Assembly: GCF_024868665.1 (NCBI RefSeq)
Contig: NC_079890.1
Span: 525,712 to 589,711, forward strand
From: Triplophysa rosa
Lineage: Eukaryota > Chordata > Actinopteri > Cypriniformes > Nemacheilidae
Direction: 5' to 3'
Length of the DNA stretch: 64,000 bases
Shown here: piece by piece, positions 35,831-46,280 of the stretch
Layout of the letters: each line of letters starts with the position of its first letter
Position numbering within the stretch: position 1 is the stretch's first letter
The notes under the pieces: generated by a model
Databases searched by the model: none
Seen by the model: only the letters and a program-made list of their open reading frames with translations
What the model was told of the DNA's origin: nothing
Position numbers and translations under genes: made by a program

Positions 35831-38203
35831 AGTTCAACATTTAACGTTATACTAAAACATTAAACTTCAAAGCATATGCATAATAACGATATGTGTTAAA
35901 TCTAGATGTTTCTGGGGATACTCTCATGTACAACTTAATCAAACATATTAAATTCAGTTTTTTTCAACAAACCATGACGTCAAAGGTTTGAATAATATTA
36001 ATGTCTGGTAACTTTTACATATGGATGGGCATAAGGAGCATTTTTTTTCGTGTCGTTGCGTAGGCTAAATGTGTATGACATTGCATTCTACAATGTCCCT
36101 TTTGGCAAGCCAAAAATAACTTCTTGGAAATAATGTAACATTTACATTTTGAATTATGTAAGTATTTAACCCCATCTACACAGCTACGATGCGATCGACG
36201 CGCCAAGAGCGCCTATGTTAGAAAAGCGCAAGCGTGAAATGTACGCGTCTGGTGTATTGAGCGCGTCTAGCGCTTGTACTGTAGATTATAATGTAAGCGT
36301 TGCGTTTGAAAGGTCGACGCCTTTGTACTATAACAAACGGGCGATTACGACAGGCGCTAACATCTGCCAAATAACTTGCACAAGTTACAAGCGTCACGGT
36401 GGGTTTTTCGAGGGGTGGGGCGTTTTATTCTCCCAACCCTGAAAACTTTCGCCCATTCTGTCCGATAGCCAAGTAATTCATGGATAAAGCATCCGCACTA
36501 GTTTTCAAGTCCCTTTAACTGTATCCATTTATATGCATACTGTTTTCTGTTGTTTCCTAGTAAATTGCTCTTCAGTGGACTACTACAAATTGGTAAGAAA
36601 CCACTATGTGTTTGTGTAATAAACCGGAATGACGACGCTTGCATTATCACCGAAAGCACATAAACGTCGACATTCCCATCAAACCCGAGCAGATTCCGAC
36701 CTGATTTTAAACACTGCAGTGGAGGAGATATATTGCTTATATCCAGATAAAGATATAACATATAACAGAAAGCTGAAGTTTATTTGTCAAGGGCACTGCA
36801 GTTTACACTCACATAAAAGCGCCTGCTCTGGGAACACAACAGCCGAACACATTAACTTACATTCGCGTTACCTTTTTGCTGTTTCTGCTACTGTATCCGT
36901 TGTATGGATTGATTCCCGTCCTCGGTGGCACGGAGAGCAGCATTTTCCTCAGCGCGGTGTCCGGAGCGACGAGGCTGACGTCAGCGAGGGGAAGTTCAGC
37001 ACGGGATCGAGTCCCGCCGTCGCCAGGACTGAAGCCGCTGATGTCTGTCTCCGCTGATGTCTGTCTCTAACACCGCCCGGGTCCTAGCGCCACATCCACC
37101 TATTAACCACCACGCAAACACCCTTTACATTATTATGCTCAACTAAAACATTAAAAACATAACAAAACATGCTTCAGGTACAAATCCGTTCCTCTCTTTT
37201 CTAATAAAAACATTTCGACACAAGATGTTTTTCAAAACGGCTCCAACATGCGACATTTTACATGTTAGAGATCTAAAATCTCAAAATGTCTTCTGGTTTG
37301 TCAACACACAAATGTCTGCCATTAAAAACCACTTGAAAATAAATCAAATTCCAATATTTTAGATGATCAACACACTGTACATCAAGATTTTTTTCATAGC
37401 TCATGGCCATTGTAATTCATAGCCTGTTCCGTTGCAGTGTTAAAACAACAATCATTCAGTCCAGATTTATTCTTAGTGCAAAACTTCTAAACCACCTCAC
37501 AGACATCATATGCAATATGTGTGTCACAATATACCGGTATTCATAATAACTAGTATATTAAAAAAATGAAAAAGAATTTGGCTTATTCAGTTTCACTAAA
37601 TATCACAATAATATTGTTATTGTGAATTCTTTTGGCCACAATAATCGAGTAGTGAAAATCTGAGAATATCATGTGCGAATGATCTATTTTCAGTAACATT
37701 TCAATGTGAAAGAAAATAATGAAATACATTTTTACATTTTCTTGACAATAGACCAGAGGTCATTAACCCTGCTCCTGGAGATCGACTGTCCAAGAGTGTT
37801 CAAGAGTCAGGCTGTTTTATTTAAACCTATTGCAATGTAAGCAATGATGTACATTAGTCCATACCTTTGTCCAAAATAGCATCATTTGGCTGTGCATTCA
37901 ATTAAGTACCTATGTGAGTCTTATAAATTCATACCGTCACAGTGTTTGAATTATTTTCAGTCAAAAATCTTGAAAATTCTCCCAGGTGTTGTTGAGAAAA
38001 ACACCTGTATTTAAAAGTATAACCAGGGTCCCCTTTTGCCCATTTTATTGTCCAGAACATAAAAGCACAACCCTCCTTAGAGCCACGGGACTTGATCATT
38101 CATGTTTTCAGCACAAACCGAAATAAATTCATCAAAGAATGAGAAATGAATGAATCAATAAGAGGTTTAGATAAAGTTACTTTTGGTAATTGTATTACCA
38201 TAC
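35831..38203. other. No gene seen; CpG-richer patches
   Basis: Two stretches (36180-36400 and 36880-37080) are richer in CpG than their surroundings. The first has repeated GCGTCTAGCGC-like blocks and may be a transposon remnant. The second looks promoter-like but has no identifiable exon. Confidence 0.4.
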
Positions 38204-38481
38204 TAGACTAAAGATGCATCTTTTTAATCTTGCATACACTACTCTTCAATAATATAAATCCTCTGAGGGTTTAGGCTGCATTAGTTAGATCAACCGGAAC
38301 CAAAAACACAACTGATGTACTTGTTGCATCAAAGAGTGCAGAACAGTACTCTACTCGCAGCCAGTCTTGTCTCATTGTTCCAAGGTTACCACAGCGAGCA
38401 GGATGCAGTTCATGGCCTGACCTGATGGTAGAGCGGAGAATGGGAAGCGGCGACCTGACAAGAGCTGAGATGATAGAGCTG

Positions 38482-38680
38482 GTTCCCTTTCTGTCGGTCT
38501 CTCGACGTTGTGTCGAACCGACAGATGGGGTTCGTCCCTGAGAACCAATCGCTTCCGACTACTTAGAAAAGGCCAATGAAAATTGGCAAATGAAATTTGC
38601 ATGCCGGACTCCGCCCCGGACATCCGGGTATAAAAGGGAGACGCCGTGCATCATTCATTCACCTTTTGTTCTTCGGAGCC
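38482..38680 (+). repeat. Left inverted terminal repeat of DIRS-B
   Basis: Matches the reverse complement of about 44155-44330. Contains the palindromic tip CTGTCGGT...ACCGACAG, paired CCAAT boxes, an octamer and TATAAAA. Confidence 0.88.
38545..38635 (+). promoter_or_regulatory. CCAAT / octamer / TATA promoter in DIRS-B left repeat
   Basis: CCAAT at 38545 and 38573, inverted CCAAT (ATTGG) at 38582, the octamer ATTTGCAT at 38595-38602 and TATAAAA at 38629-38635. The predicted Gag start is at 38867. The set and order resemble vertebrate histone H2B promoters, where octamer, CCAAT and TATA act together. Function is inferred. A mirror-image set lies in the right repeat. Confidence 0.55.
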
Positions 38681-38866
38681 TTCGCTGATGAAGTGCAACT
38701 CTTGCTACTTAGCAAATTCTACATTGCCGGTTCTACGACGTGGTGCAGCGGACTGTCCCTTCCTGCAGCGACTTCCCCTGGGCGTCTTGGCGGTTCCAGA
38801 GGTGTTCGAGCTGCAGACGGTGAATCACAGTCTGCATTCTAAAAGAGCTAATTTCTCCAGCGTGGC

Positions 38867-40211
38867 ATGTCCCGCTGTTCTCGTGAGTGCGGTGTCCTCA
38901 TCGAGGAAGGGGACAAGCACGATGTCTGTGTCAGGTGTTTGGGGGTCCAACACGCTGAGACAGCCTTCGTGGACTCATCTTGAACGCACTGCGGACAGAT
39001 GGTCATAGAGACGTTGCGGTCACGGGTGGCTGTTTTCTCCCGAGAATCAGCCACCACCTCGCATGCTTCCTGGGCTGTGACGAGGATGGCTAAGGCGAGC
39101 GCCTTATCCATCAGCCAAGTGCTCGCGGACCGCTCGCACCCCGTCTCGCTCGCCTCATCGTTCCCTAGCAGGACGCAGTCGGACACGATGCGTGATGATG
39201 ATGAGATGTCCATCGCAGCATCGGAGAGCGAATTGCTGGCATCAGATCCCGACGACTCTCTGCAGCTCCCCCCCAAGGGGGGACGAGCTCAGGAGGAGGC
39301 GGCTGTTGAGATGTCGGCCATGCTTTCCCGGGCTGCCGTGTGCATTGGGTTAGAGTGCACTCCGGTGCCTATCCCCCAGCGCTCACGGTTGGACACGTGG
39401 TTCTTGGGCTCTGAGCGCGACTCCAACCCTGTTCCATTCTTCCCGGAGGTGCATGAGGAACTGATGAAGACGTGGAACGCCCCCTTCTCGGTGCGTACAC
39501 GTCAGACTGGTTCCGTCGCTCTCTCTTCCCTCGATGGTGGGGCGGCTAGGGGTTACGTCGACGTACCCGAGGTGGAACGTGCAGTCGCGGTGCACCTGTG
39601 CCCGCAGGCGGCGTCCACCTGGAGAGGTCGACCGAAACTCCCGTCCAAGGCATCCCACTGCCGCGGGCCAAGCTGCCTCCTCTCTCCACGCCATGGCCAT
39701 CCTGCAGGTCCATCAGGCCAAGGCGTTGAAAGAGATCCACGAGGGTAAGACCGACCAGGGGTTAATGCAGGAACTCCGCACTGCCACCGACCTCGCTCTA
39801 AGGGCGACCAAGGTGACCGCGCGGGCCCTGGGTCGGGCGATGTCCACCATGGTGGTCCAGGAGAGGCATCTCTGGCTCAACCTTGTGCAGATGAGCGACG
39901 CCGAGAAAGTCCGGTTTCTCGACACACCCATTGCGCAGGGTGGGCTGTTTGGTGACACTGTCGAGGACTTCGCTCAGCAGTTCTCGACGGCGAAGAAGCA
40001 GACGGAGGCGATTAGCCATATTCATCCCCGCCGGGACTCGGCCGCCCGTAGGCCTTCGAGTTCCCGTGCGGCCTCTGCTCCCCAGCAGCCCCGGCCCCCT
40101 TCGAAGCCAGCTCCGGTTCCAGCACTCCCTACCCAGGCGGCACCCCGGAAAAGGGCGTCGAAGGGGAGACCACCACCCCGTCAACAACCTTCGAGGAAGA
40201 AGCGTTCCTGA
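38867..40211 (+). pseudogene. DIRS Gag-like ORF1, one stop and one frameshift (DIRS-B)
   Basis: The start ATG at 38867 (MSRCSRECG) corresponds to the Gag start of DIRS-A. The Cys/His cluster reads H-x2-C-x2-C-LGVQHA, but an in-frame TGA at 38981 replaces a conserved Cys codon. The frame continues through an acidic, Ser-rich linker (DDDEMSIAASESELLAS), the VPFFPEVHEEL block and EVERAVAVHL. A deletion near 39656 shifts to the next frame, which holds AAGQAASSLHAMAIL, QERHLWLNL and the basic C-terminus ending SRKKRS at 40211. Gag would bind and package element RNA; the basic tail could bind nucleic acid. Confidence 0.78.
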
Positions 40212-40535
40212 CGGGAAGACCCCAGGGAGGTTAACACCATCGGGCCCGTTTCCCACGGGGGCCTAGCGCCCACTTTTTCACAAAAAGAGTTTCCTATCTC
40301 CCTGGGTGTTCTTCACAGCCGCTCTCACCCTCTGTCAGACGGTGTTCGGCCACTCGACATTGCGTCTTGGCGAGGAGCAACATCAAATGTATTTTGCAGC
40401 CCTCAGCACTCTCAAATCGACGGTGCGGGGACCTGCATCGCCAGGCAGGCAAACCAGCAGAGCCAGTCTTCTTCCCGGGGGCTCCCCGGCGAGAGACCCG
40501 CACTGCCAGCCATCGAACCACCCCCCAGGGGGTCG

Positions 40536-42301
40536 ATGAAGCAGATCGTTCCCTTAATACCCCTGTCACGGTCCCTGGGAGCATGGCTCGAGCTTCCCAC
40601 ACCGTCACGGTGGCTGAGAAGGACGATCCGTCTCGGCTACGCGATCCAGTTCTCCAGGAACCCGCCCAAGTTTCGGGGCATCCTCGTCACCTCGGTCAGA
40701 GGCCGGGATGCTCCCGTACTACGGGGCGAGGTCGCCACCCTTCTGGCGAAGGGTGCGATCGAGTCTGTCCCCTTAGCCGAGATGTCCAATGGGGTTTTAC
40801 AGCCCTTACTTCATCGTCCCCAAAAAAGGCGGGGGGGTGCGCCCAATCCTAGATCTGTGTACCCTGAACAGACACCTGCACAAGCTGCCGTTCAGGATGC
40901 TCACGCAGAAGCGCATCCTGGCATCTGTCAGATGTCAGTATTGGTTCATGGCAATCGACCTGAAGGACGCTTACTTTCATGTCTCGATTCTCCCTCGTTC
41001 TCAGGGAGAGAGGTGTGCGGGTACTCAACTATCTCGACGACTGGCTTATCTTGGCTCACTCGCGAGATCTGTTGTGTGCACACAGGGACCTGGTGCTCCG
41101 GCACCAAGATCGATTGGGACTACAGGTCAACCGAGAGAAGAGCAAGCTCTCCCCCGTGCAGAGCATCCTCTATCTTGGTATGGAACTCAACTCTGTCACC
41201 ATGACAGCGCGACTGTCCGCAGTACGCGCCCAGTCGGTGTTGAACTGCCTGGATCATTTCACGCAGTCGGCGGTTCCCCTGAAACTATTTCAGAGGCTCC
41301 TGGGACACATGGCATCCTCAGCGGCGGTGATACCCCTCGGGTTGATGCACATGAGGCCGCTTCAACACTGGCTCCTGAGTCGAGTTCCCTGGAGAGCGTG
41401 GCACACCGGCAGCAGGCAGATGGTGATTACGCCTCGCTGCCGACGCACCCTAACCCCGTGGTCTTCCATGGGGTCTTACCTTCCTTCGGGCAGGGTTACC
41501 CCTAGGGCAGGTTACGAGGCATGTCGTGGTGACAACGGACGCCTCCCTGCAGGGTTGGGGTGCAGTGTGCAACGGGCACGCAGTGTCGGGGCTTTGGACG
41601 GGCCCCCGCCTGCGCTGGCATATCAATTGCCTAGAGTTGTGGGCTGTGCTACTTGCACTGAAGAGGCTGCAGCCTCTCGTGCAGGGCAAGCACGTGCTGG
41701 TCCAGTCGGAGAGCACTACTGCAGTAGCGTATATCAATCGTCAGGGTGGCGTTCGCTCACTGCAGTTAACACGACTCGCCCGACGCCTCCTCCGGTGGAG
41801 TCAGCAGGTGATCCGCTCCCTGCGTGCCGCTTATATCCCAGGCGACCTGAACCAGACAGCCGACGCGCTCTCTCCAGACTCCACCCCCGTGCAGTCCAGC
41901 TCATTTGGGTGCAGTTCCGGCAGGCCCAGGTAGACCTGTTTGCCTCCCTCGAAACCACCCATTGCCCGCTTTGGTACTCTCTGATCGAGGGAACCCTCGG
42001 CACGGATGCCCTAGCGCACAGCTGGCCGCGGGACAAGCGGAAGTATGCCTTCCCCCCAGTGAGCCTCATTGCACAGACCCTGTGCAAGGTCAGGGAAGAG
42101 GAGCATCAAGTGTTACTCGTTGCGTCACACTGGCCCAACCGGACTTGGTTCTCGGAGCTAATGCTCTTGACGACAGCTCCCCCCTGGCCGATTCCCCTGA
42201 CGAAGGACCTGCTTTCCCAGGGGAAGGGCACGTTATGGCATCCCAGGCCAGACCTCTGGAACCTCCATGTCTGGCCAATGGACGGGACGAGGAGATCCTG
42301 A
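40536..42301 (+). pseudogene. DIRS RT-RNase H-Dam-like polyprotein, broken (DIRS-B)
   Basis: RT starts near 40536. A one-base G insertion at about 40790 shifts the frame before YSPYFIVPKKGGG. Motif A is intact (AIDLKDAYFH, about 40950-40980). Then roughly 40 codons including motif B (PFGLALSPR in the sibling copies) are deleted near 41000. Motif C, NYLDDW, follows at about 41023-41043. A further shift near 41480 puts RNase H in another frame (41526-41933: TTDASLQGW, INCLEL, DLNQTADALS). The Dam-like region with DLFAS, YAFPPVSL and NRTWFSEL runs to 42301. The active-site Asp pair is present but the enzyme cannot be made intact. Confidence 0.82.
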
Positions 42302-42302
42302 G

Positions 42303-43299
42303 TGGTCTGCCCCCGGCGGTGGTAGCTACCATTTCTCAGGGTAGGGCACCTGCCACTAGGCGTCTGTACGCCTACAAGTGGCGCCTCTTCTCGACCTGGT
42401 GTGCTTCTCGAGGAGAAGACCCACGGAGTTGTGTGATCGGGTCCGTCCTGTCCTTCCTACAAGAGAGACATGAGACTAACCTCTCCCCCTCCACACTGAA
42501 AGTGTATGTAGCCGCCATTGCTGCTCATCACAACTCAGTTGCTGGAAAGTCTCTAGAACAGCACGACCTGGTCATTAGATTCCTAAGGGGTGCGAGGAGG
42601 CGTAACCCGCCTCGTCCGCACTCCATACCCTCTTGGGACCTGGATGTAGCCCTGACAGGTCTCACCAGGCCCCCCTTCGAGCCCCTAGGGGATGCCTCTC
42701 TTCCTCATCTTACGATAAAGACGGTACTCCTTTTGGCGCTCGCCTCAATCAAGAGGGTAGGGGATCTACAGGCTTTCTCCGTGTCCCCTGACTGCCTAGA
42801 ATTCGGACCCAGGGATTCTCACGTTATCCTGAGACCTCGGCCCGGTTACGTGCCCAAGGTTGCCACCACTCCCTTTCGGGACCAGGTGGTGAACTTACAG
42901 GCGCTCCCCACTGGGGAGGAAGACCCAACCCCGTCCGTGTTGTGTCCAGTACGCGCGCTGCGCCTCTACTTAAACAGCACACAGAGCTTCAGGAGCTCGG
43001 ATCAGCTCTTTGTCTGTTTCGGAGGTCAGCAACAGGGGAGAGCTGTCTACAAGCAGAGGTTGGCCCACTGGATTGTGGATGCTGTCAAGGCAGTTTACCA
43101 ATCCCTAAATCACCTGTGCCCCCTAGGAGTGAGGGCCCACTCCACCCGGGGTGTTGCCTCCTCTTGGGCCTTGTCACGGGGGGCCTCTCTCGCAGACATT
43201 TGCAGAGCTGCGGGTTGGGCTACACCCAACACCTTCGCAAAGTTTTACAACCTCCGCGTAGAGCCGGTGTCAGCCCGCGTCCTGCATGGCCACATGTAG
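42303..43299 (+). CDS. Tyrosine recombinase of DIRS-B, open frame with catalytic residues
   Basis: The recombinase domain occupies the C-terminal ~330 codons of an open frame that extends back to 41905. It overlaps the end of the RT/Dam-like frame in a different frame, so its start codon is unclear. Numbered from 41905, the box I Arg is R284 (SIKRVGDLQ), the box II H-x-x-R is H412-S-T-R415 and the nucleophile is Y448 (KFYNLR). An N-terminal helical core-binding domain (APATRRLYAYKW onward) is also present. The enzyme would cut and rejoin the circular DNA copy at a target. No stop or frameshift is visible, so it is the best-preserved coding region of all six DIRS copies. Expression is not shown. 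Confidence 0.85.
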
Positions 43300-43994
43300 G
43301 ACCGGCAACTGGTAGGGTGTACGCCTGTTCGGTTCTTTTCCCCCTCTCTCGAGTGGGTCAGTATACCGATTCAGCCTCCATTCTTTCCCCACTGGGCGAA
43401 GAACAGGCACTCCATCCATCACTAAGCAAGCACCCTCTGGGGCGGGCTGGGCAGAGCAGCCCTGCCCCTTAGGCCGGGTATCTCCGGAGTTATTCGCTAC
43501 ATAGCTCTAACCGGACCTAGTGCTACCAGACGTTGCAACTCCCCAGTAGGGCGGTTTTGTCTGATGTATCTTCATGCTGGTTCCCACCTTGGTAAACCCA
43601 TGACTCCCCGGGTGGACCTCCACCTCGCGGTTTTCTCTTCAGCCGCACTTTCTTCCCATGAGTTCTTCCCCATCGGTGAGACCATGTTAGTATCTCCACT
43701 ATTCTCCTCCCTGCGGTAGGAAGTGGTCTCTGTAGCGCATCCCCCACTTGAGGAAGTAGCGCTTACCCAGTGCCTTACGGTTCCGGGCGGCTTCTCGCTG
43801 TTAGAGAAACAAGGCCGCCGCCTGTGAGGCCGAAGGTAGGGGCCTTCCCACCTTTCAAGAAAGCTCTGGGACCCCCTACCTACCCACTGGTAGGTTACAA
43901 TTTCGCGGTAGCGTTCACGGCTGACACGCCCAGGCCAGTCACCGTCGCTTCGTTGAGACTGTGACAGGGCACAGTGTTATGGCGTTTTCCATTG

Positions 43995-44105
43995 GAACCC
44001 CATCTGTCGGTTCGACACAACGTCAAGAGACCGACAGAAAAGGAACGTCTCGGTTACGTTTGTAACCTCGGTTCCCTGATGGAGGGAACGAGACGTTGTG
44101 TCATC
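43995..44105 (+). repeat. Internal complementary region of DIRS-B
   Basis: 43995-44046 is complementary to the left tip, 44047-44104 to the right tip, meeting at GGAAC|GTCTCGG. The right-tip half differs from the real right tip (44317-44372) at one visible base. Confidence 0.88.
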
Positions 44106-44167
44106 TTGCCACAACACGTGCTGTCCTCAGCAGCAGTCGTGAGAGGTCTCAGGCTCCTCAGAACTAA

Positions 44168-44372
44168 GGTGAATGAATGATGCACGCCGTCACCCTTTTA
44201 TACCCGGATGTCCGGGGCGGAGTCCGGCATGCAAATTTCATTTGCCAATTTTCATTGGCCTTTTCTAAGTAGTCAGAAGCGATTGGTTCTCAGGGACGAA
44301 CCCCATCTGTCGGTTCGACACAACATCTCGTTCCCTCCATCAGGGAACCGAGGTTACAAACGTAACCGAGAC
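44168..44372 (-). repeat. Right inverted terminal repeat of DIRS-B
   Basis: Reverse complement of the left repeat up to ACATCTCG, then a right-only extension with the short palindrome GGTTACAAACGTAACC ending CGAGAC. Carries an inward-pointing TATA box (TTTTATA near 44194). Confidence 0.88.
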
Positions 44373-45087
44373 GATAAAGAAGGACGTGGTCACCTGACAT
44401 GTCTTCACCACAAAATTTCAAATGCTATTAGATTATTAATGATAATCTTAAACTATAATTTACCTTATTAGTAAGTTTATTTATTTTATTTAGCCTTGTT
44501 GTACAAGCTCTCTGGAGCTTGTGCAGAGGCAGCAGCTTTTGCCAGAGGGGAACTGGAATCCCCTGGTTGGGCCTGGGTTCTCCTGAGTTTTTTTTTCTCG
44601 ATTAGAGTTTTGGGTTCCTCGCCACCGTTTGCATACTGTTTTTTGCACTATTTGTCTGGCCAGGGGGGCTGCTTTAGAATTTTAAAGTTTTACTTACTGT
44701 AATTAATATTGCATATAGGAATTTATAGTCTGTTATATTTGACCTTTGGTTCTCTCTCCTTTATCTTAAATGTGTGCTCTCACTGAGCGTGTGTGTGTGC
44801 GTGCGTGCGTGTCTGTGCATACTTGTCTGTGTATGTGTCTGTGTGCGCGCCTCTGTGTGTGTGTGTGTGTGTGTGTGTCTATGTCTATGTGTGTTAGTAC
44901 GTGTGCATATTGTGTGTGTGGAGTGTTTTGTATGTGGGTATGTCTGTCTTCTGTGTTTTCAACTTTTTCTTGTTTTTGCAGGTACAACTTTGATTGTTTT
45001 GCTTATAGTCAATATGTCTTATGTACAGCTGCTTTGTAACAATGAAAATTTTAAAAAGCGCTATATAAATAAATAAAAATAAATAAA

Positions 45088-45789
45088 ATACTGTATATGC
45101 AGTCCATACTGTGAACTACCATTCAACAGGGATGCAAACTCATGGAGGTGAAAAAAGGTGACAATGATGCGAGACCCCCCAATGCTATACTATACAATGC
45201 TATATATATATATACAGTATATACTGTACATACAATTGTGCTGAAAAGTTTGCATACCCTAGGTAAATATGATCAAGGAAGGCTGTGAAAATAAATCTAC
45301 ATTGTTATACCTTTGGATCTTTTTTTATCTTACCTTTTCATTGGAGAATAAGAATTTTTAATAGGAGGATGTCATTAGAATCAACTGAGGAACAGCGGTT
45401 CAGTTCAACTTCATAATTGGCCTGGACTGTTAAACTCAGATAATCTGAACATTTTCTAGCTAAAAATAATGTGACTAGATCCATGAAGAATTTTATGCTT
45501 TAATAGTAATTTAATCGTTGGTTGCAAAGACATGAATAATAACAACACATACAACACATGGTAAATGAGATTCACAGAGCTCACAAATGGTTAAAACATG
45601 TAAAGAATACATCCAAGCCATCAAAAAAAAAAAAAAAGCAAAATCGCTTTTACACTAATTTATTTCTTAAATAATTTATTTTTTAATTTAATACAGATTT
45701 ATTAATGATTCATAAACTTTAAAATTTGAAATACTGAAACATTAGTCAAAACTTACTGTGAATGATGTGTCCTCAGAATGTCAGGTCTC
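45088..45789. other. No gene seen
   Basis: AT-rich sequence with a short (TA)n tract near 45205 and a poly-A run near 45624-45638. Confidence 0.5.
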
Positions 45790-45805
45790 AGGCAAACAGA
45801 TCCAC

Positions 45806-46280
45806 CTACGCCTGGCCGAACCGCTCCCATATGAGCCGGACTGCATGGGGATGGAGTCGCCATTCTCCGCAGGGCGTTCCCTGATGAGAGAGCGCATCGG
45901 CTGTCTGGTTCAGGTCACCCGGCATGAAAGTGGCTCGCAGGGACTTGGTCACCAGCTGACTCCAGAGGAAGAGGCATCGGGTGAGTCGTGACATCTGCCG
46001 TGAGCGTATGCTGCCTTGGTGATTGATGTACGCCACAGCAGCAGTGCTGTCCGACCGGACCAGCACGTGTTTGTCCTGCACGAGGGGCCGGAGCCTCCTC
46101 AGTGCCAAAAGGACAGCCAGCAACTCCAGGCAGTTGATGTGCCACCGCAGCCGGGGACCCGTCCACTGCCCCGATACTGCGTGCCCATTGCACATGGCAC
46201 CCCACCCCTGCAGGGAGGCATCTGTCGTGACCACGACGCACCTCGAAACCTGCCTGAGTGGAACCCCCTGATAGATGCCT
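45806..46280 (-). pseudogene. RNase H and start of Dam-like region (DIRS-C)
   Basis: Reads TTDASLQGWGAMCNG, RWHINCLELLAV, VRSDSTAAVAYINHQG and PGDLNQTADALS, that is, all expected RNase H acidic positions. It ends at GERFGQA-like sequence (IWERFGQA) with TAG where sibling copies have CAG. The upstream junction is with Gag in a different frame. Confidence 0.78.

Larger units (their letters stand above)
38482..44372 (+). mobile_element. DIRS-B: near-full-length DIRS retrotransposon
   Basis: 5891 bp from GTTCCCTTTC to AACCGAGAC, with ITRs, Gag, RT-RNase H-Dam-like region, a full tyrosine recombinase frame and an internal complementary region (43995-44105). Insertion is exact with no target duplication, as seen by comparing the host L2 with the paralogous copy at 31501. 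The single G at the left edge could belong to either side. Gag has a stop and a frameshift, and RT has a frameshift and a deletion, so the element is not autonomous. Confidence 0.92.
38204..45087 (+). mobile_element. L2-type LINE 3' end split by DIRS-B
   Basis: 38204-38481 (end of ORF2 plus 3' UTR up to GATAGAGCTG) and 44373-45087 (GATAAAGAAGG onward to AGCGCTATATAAATAAAT) are consecutive parts of one L2 3' UTR, interrupted by 5891 bp of DIRS-B. Comparison with the uninterrupted copy at 31501 restores the sequence exactly. Confidence 0.88.
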
